Positions 5,058 through 7,647 of a DNA stretch of 7,647 nt are shown here, piece after piece. The notes below the pieces were generated by a model. The model saw only the letters and a list, made by a program, of their open reading frames with translations. It was not told the DNA's origin and did not search any database. Position numbers and translations under genes: made by a program. Position 1 is the stretch's first letter. Each line of letters starts with the position of its first letter. Origin of the DNA: Acidobacteriota bacterium (GTDB taxonomy: Bacteria; Acidobacteriota; Terriglobia; Terriglobales; Acidobacteriaceae); NCBI GenBank assembly GCA_003225595.1, contig QIAR01000026.1, positions 1 through 7,647 of the forward strand. The letters are read 5' to 3'.

Positions 5058-6857
5058 ATGGAAAACGGTTCCGGGCTCGAGAAATCAGCAATTCGACCGG
5101 AGGCAAGCTCTGCACCGAATCTCCTCATTGAACTCGAACCCTGGCGCCGCGTCTTTTTTCGCAACCTGGCTGATTTGCTGCTCTTTCGCCGTGCTCGGGA
5201 AATCGAACTCACCTCTTCTTCCGGCGCGTTCTGGCCCGACGTCTTTGTGTCTACGCGGGTGTCTTGGCGCAGGTTCCTGGAATCAGTGCTCTATCACTCT
5301 CTAATCATTGCCGGGCTATGGGGTTTTTCGCAAAGTTGGAGGCAGCGACCGGTGGCCGTGCATCGCCATGTTTTTGACAAGGCTTCTGTGATCTATTATC
5401 CGACGTCCGAATACTTGCCGCCGCTCAACACCGGCCACACCCCCGCCCGTCAACAAAAGGGTGAACCAGAATACGCAAAACAGCCCATCATCTCCGTTCC
5501 TCCAGAGCCCGACAATCGTACCCAGACGATCGTCACCCCGCCGGATCTCAAGATCGACCATGACGTGCCTCTTCCCAACATCGTCGCGTGGGCGCCGACT
5601 CAGATGTCTGTGCCTCTCGCCGCCACCACGCGATCTGCGGCGCAAATTACTTTGCCGAACCTGCCGGTCGCAGTTGTAGCTCCGCCTCCTGAGCTAAGCC
5701 GAGCCGTGGATCGCGGCGCGCCGGCTCTGCCTGCGAGTGTGATTCCACCACCACCGGGCCTCGCGGCAGCATCACCGAAGCGAAGCGTGCAAGCGCCTCA
5801 GCCCGCCATCGTCGAGCCTCCACCTGATATCAACGCGGCTTCTATCAGCAAAATTGGTGACATCAATATCGGCCACAGTGACGTCATCGCGCCAGCGCCG
5901 CACTTACCTGTTTCTGAGCAACACGCCTTGGGCACGCGGATGCCGGGTTTCGGCGGCGCGGGAAGGCAGGTCGTGCCTCCTGCACCATCGCTCCCAGGAA
6001 CAGGGGCATCGAACGTAGCTGGACGAATCATCGCGCTCCGCATTCGTCCCACCGCTGTCAATGGCCCAATCGAAATACCATCCGGCAACCGTCGCGGAAC
6101 CTTCGCTGCAACTCCCGAAGGGAAGCCCGGCGCTCCCGGAACTCCCGACATTGCAGCGGATCTCGCAACCAATGCCGCCGCTGGGAATGGGTATGGAAGC
6201 GGCGCTGGGAACGGGAAGACTCCGGGATCCGGCGGCAATGCAAACTCCAGCATCCCTTCCGGGATCTACGTAGGCGCCGGTCCCAACCAGCCGCCCACTT
6301 CGGCTTTGGCTGGCGAACCCACAACCGGCCGGCCTGTTAACCAGCAACCCCTGGTCAGCTCCAAGTTGCTGGCGACTGTAACGCCTCCGCGTCTGACAAG
6401 TCTTCCGAACCGGTTGCCGCCATCGGTGCCGCAATTGAACGCAACTGACCTTGAAAAGAGAATTTTTGGGATGCGCAGGTTTTACTCGATGGCCCTGAAT
6501 ATGCCCAACCTGAATTCCGCCGGTGGAAGCTGGATCATTCGCTTCGCTGAATTGAAAGAAGGCGGCGACAAAGGCGAGCTCATCGCGCCCGTGGCCACGC
6601 AGAAAGTCGATCCCGCATATCCGGCGGAGCTGATGCGTGAAAATGTAGAGGGGACCGTCACACTCTACGCCGTTATCCATAGCGACGGCACGGTCGGCGA
6701 TGTGCGTGTGCTACGCGGGGTTGACGAGCGGCTCAACGAATTCGCCTGCGTTGCCCTCTCCCGCTGGCATTTCCTCCCGGCCACGAAGAACGGCAGCGCG
6801 GTTGCTTTAGAGGCCGTGGTAATGATCCCCTTTCGCGCGCGAGGCAGCCCGTTCTGA
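5058..6857 (+). CDS. energy transducer TonB-like protein
   Basis: This inner-membrane protein probably transmits proton-motive force, via ExbB/ExbD, to outer-membrane TonB-dependent transporters. Of its 599 residues, the first 70 are cytoplasmic, including an EPWRRVFFRNLADLLLF segment. One membrane helix spans about 73-91 (FLESVLYHSLIIAGLWGF). A long periplasmic spacer (about 95-460) is rich in Pro and Ala and repeats a motif of two aliphatic residues, a variable one, two or three prolines and a further aliphatic. A Gly/Asn-rich stretch follows at about 370-400, and the C-terminal TonB domain lies at about 512-595: YPAELMRENVEGTVTLYAVI, DGTVGDVRVLRG, then ALSRWHFLPA and a final beta strand. 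E. coli TonB has 239 residues, so this is long, with an unusual N-terminal cytoplasmic extension. The frame is open from 4989, but the TATAAT box at 5022-5027 favours the ATG at 5058, although no good ribosome binding site precedes it. No ExbB or ExbD gene is in the window. Confidence 0.9.
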   Translation: MENGSGLEKSAIRPEASSAPNLLIELEPWRRVFFRNLADLLLFRRAREIELTSSSGAFWPDVFVSTRVSWRRFLESVLYHSLIIAGLWGFSQSWRQRPVAVHRHVFDKASVIYYPTSEYLPPLNTGHTPARQQKGEPEYAKQPIISVPPEPDNRTQTIVTPPDLKIDHDVPLPNIVAWAPTQMSVPLAATTRSAAQITLPNLPVAVVAPPPELSRAVDRGAPALPASVIPPPPGLAAASPKRSVQAPQPAIVEPPPDINAASISKIGDINIGHSDVIAPAPHLPVSEQHALGTRMPGFGGAGRQVVPPAPSLPGTGASNVAGRIIALRIRPTAVNGPIEIPSGNRRGTFAATPEGKPGAPGTPDIAADLATNAAAGNGYGSGAGNGKTPGSGGNANSSIPSGIYVGAGPNQPPTSALAGEPTTGRPVNQQPLVSSKLLATVTPPRLTSLPNRLPPSVPQLNATDLEKRIFGMRRFYSMALNMPNLNSAGGSWIIRFAELKEGGDKGELIAPVATQKVDPAYPAELMRENVEGTVTLYAVIHSDGTVGDVRVLRGVDERLNEFACVALSRWHFLPATKNGSAVALEAVVMIPFRARGSPF

Positions 6858-6866
6858 AAGCGGGCT
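6846..6866 (+). terminator. weak hairpin overlapping the stop of the TonB-like gene
   Basis: AGCCCG (6846-6851) pairs with CGGGCT (6861-6866) around a nine-base loop that contains the stop codon. No run of T follows, so it is at best a weak or rho-assisted end signal. Confidence 0.2.
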
Positions 6867-6902
6867 TCCGGCGTCGGTCTTCCGCGTCCAGCGTCAGGTT
6901 GT

Positions 6903-6937
6903 ACTGAGTACTGAGAACCGATAACCGAGAACTGGGA
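6903..6937. repeat. five tandem degenerate heptamers
   Basis: Five consecutive 7-base units, consensus ACYGAGA, fill 35 bases: ACTGAGT, ACTGAGA, ACCGATA, ACCGAGA and ACTGGGA. They lie between two convergent genes and end three bases before the stop codon of the minus-strand gene. Tandem heptamers in intergenic DNA are known from other bacteria (for example the STRR heptamers of cyanobacteria). The copies differ at one or two positions each, so the array is old or imprecise. Confidence 0.75.
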
Positions 6938-6939
6938 TC

Positions 6940-7647
6940 CTACTTTCCCACCTTCGCCGACCTCTGACCCTCCAGCTCCGCAAAGATGGCTGGATGGGTA
7001 CATACCTCGTAGTACGAACGCTCTGTCCACCGGTTGAGGGAACTTCGCGCATCAATCTCCGGAATGCGGCTCTCGCGAACCAAGATTTTGCGGAAGATAC
7101 CATTGCCAAGCGGCACCACTCCGGTATGCAAGCGAAATTCCTCACTGCCCCACAGGGCGGGCAGACCGAGTTCAATCGGATCCAGCGAGATTTCCTGTTT
7201 CAGTCTCCGGAACGCAGCTTCACTCATGCGAATCCCACCGACGTTATAGCTCACCGTGATGTCTTCTGCATTCTCCCCCGCATCAGCGGCACTCGCTGTC
7301 TGAAACGCGTACACCCGAAACGGACTACCCAGCGACTCAATCGCCTTGCGGGCTCGCTTGTTGCACGAAGATAGCCGGTCACTCTCGTTCAGGGCCTCGG
7401 AAATCATGATGCGCTGCTCACCATCCATCAAGTACAGCGGTGCTGAATCCTGATATGCAATCCCGATCCCCAGTTCCAGTCCGGGCAGCCCCGCACGCTC
7501 GAGTAATTCGTTGTACCCCTGCACGATTTCGATTATTTCTCGCCCCAGCACACAGGCTCGGCTTACGGCCAGCCCCGCGTCGCTCTCTTGCTCCAAAATT
7601 GCCAGGATGATCGCATCGCCTTCCAGGAAAACTTTGCATGCCCCATA
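6940..7647 (-). CDS. class III nucleotide cyclase-like protein, 5' partial
   Basis: The frame is open to the right edge, so the start lies outside; the TTG at 7596 is internal. 235 residues are visible, beginning YGACKVFLEGDAIILAILEQE. The EGDA segment (residues 9-12) resembles the GD metal-site strand of class III adenylate/guanylate cyclases, ELGIGIAYQ (about 58-66) resembles the RIGIHTG strand, and ISEALNESDRL (82-92) resembles the GxxVNxAxRL element. The Gly expected after the GIGIA strand is not visible, so activity may be reduced or absent. The remaining part (about 110-235) is not recognised; it contains VSYNVGGIRMSEAAFRRL and ends with a TERSYYEVCTHPAIFAELEG segment and a basic tail. 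No membrane helix is seen. Any sensor domain would lie upstream, beyond the window. The gene converges on the TonB-like gene with 82 bases between. The cyclase assignment rests on motif resemblance only; it is a real gene with good confidence. Confidence 0.7.
   Translation of the reverse strand, partial: YGACKVFLEGDAIILAILEQESDAGLAVSRACVLGREIIEIVQGYNELLERAGLPGLELGIGIAYQDSAPLYLMDGEQRIMISEALNESDRLSSCNKRARKAIESLGSPFRVYAFQTASAADAGENAEDITVSYNVGGIRMSEAAFRRLKQEISLDPIELGLPALWGSEEFRLHTGVVPLGNGIFRKILVRESRIPEIDARSSLNRWTERSYYEVCTHPAIFAELEGQRSAKVGK

Noticed and set aside
5904..6680. 258-residue minus-strand open frame inside the TonB-like gene
   Set aside because: It is antisense to a well-identified coding region and arises from the GC-rich, Pro/Gly/Ala codon pattern of the plus strand.

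Overview
The window looks like a piece of a bacterial chromosome, most likely from a soil-type Acidobacteriota (Terriglobia-like). This is inferred from three things: the architecture of the TonB-like protein (long cytoplasmic N-terminus, one membrane helix, proline-rich spacer, C-terminal TonB domain), a serine/threonine kinase remnant of the type common in that phylum, and the moderately GC-rich coding style. No rRNA, tRNA, transposase or CRISPR array was seen, and no marker gene allows a firm assignment.

Left part (1-2496, + strand): three tightly packed, overlapping genes form one apparent operon. They encode a nucleotide-sugar epimerase/dehydratase cut by the window edge, a class I SAM-dependent methyltransferase, and a two-helix membrane glycosyltransferase of family GT2 (polyprenyl-phosphate sugar transferase type). 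Together they suggest making, modifying and lipid-loading of a sugar for a surface glycan. Facing them is a small secreted protein of unknown function (2592-3095, - strand).

Middle part (about 3096-5057): this stretch is gene-poor and eroded. It holds a frameshifted, truncated N-terminus of a Ser/Thr protein kinase (3296-3410, -), a 73-residue small gene with a very strong ribosome binding site (3587-3808, -), about 600 bases with no convincing gene but several hairpins including one terminator-like structure (4102-4150), and an open reading frame that looks broken by a frameshift (4441-4843, +). Short related repeats built on GTTAC are scattered here.

Right part (5058-7647): a 599-residue TonB-like energy transducer with its own TATAAT box (+) converges on the 3' end of a gene whose visible part resembles a class III nucleotide cyclase domain (-, continuing off the window). 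The 82-base gap between them carries five tandem copies of a degenerate heptamer.

No clear new multi-gene system is evident. The items most worth a second look are the unassigned small gene at 3587-3808, the structured gene-free tract beside it, the frameshifted gene at 4441-4843 and the degenerate cyclase-like protein.
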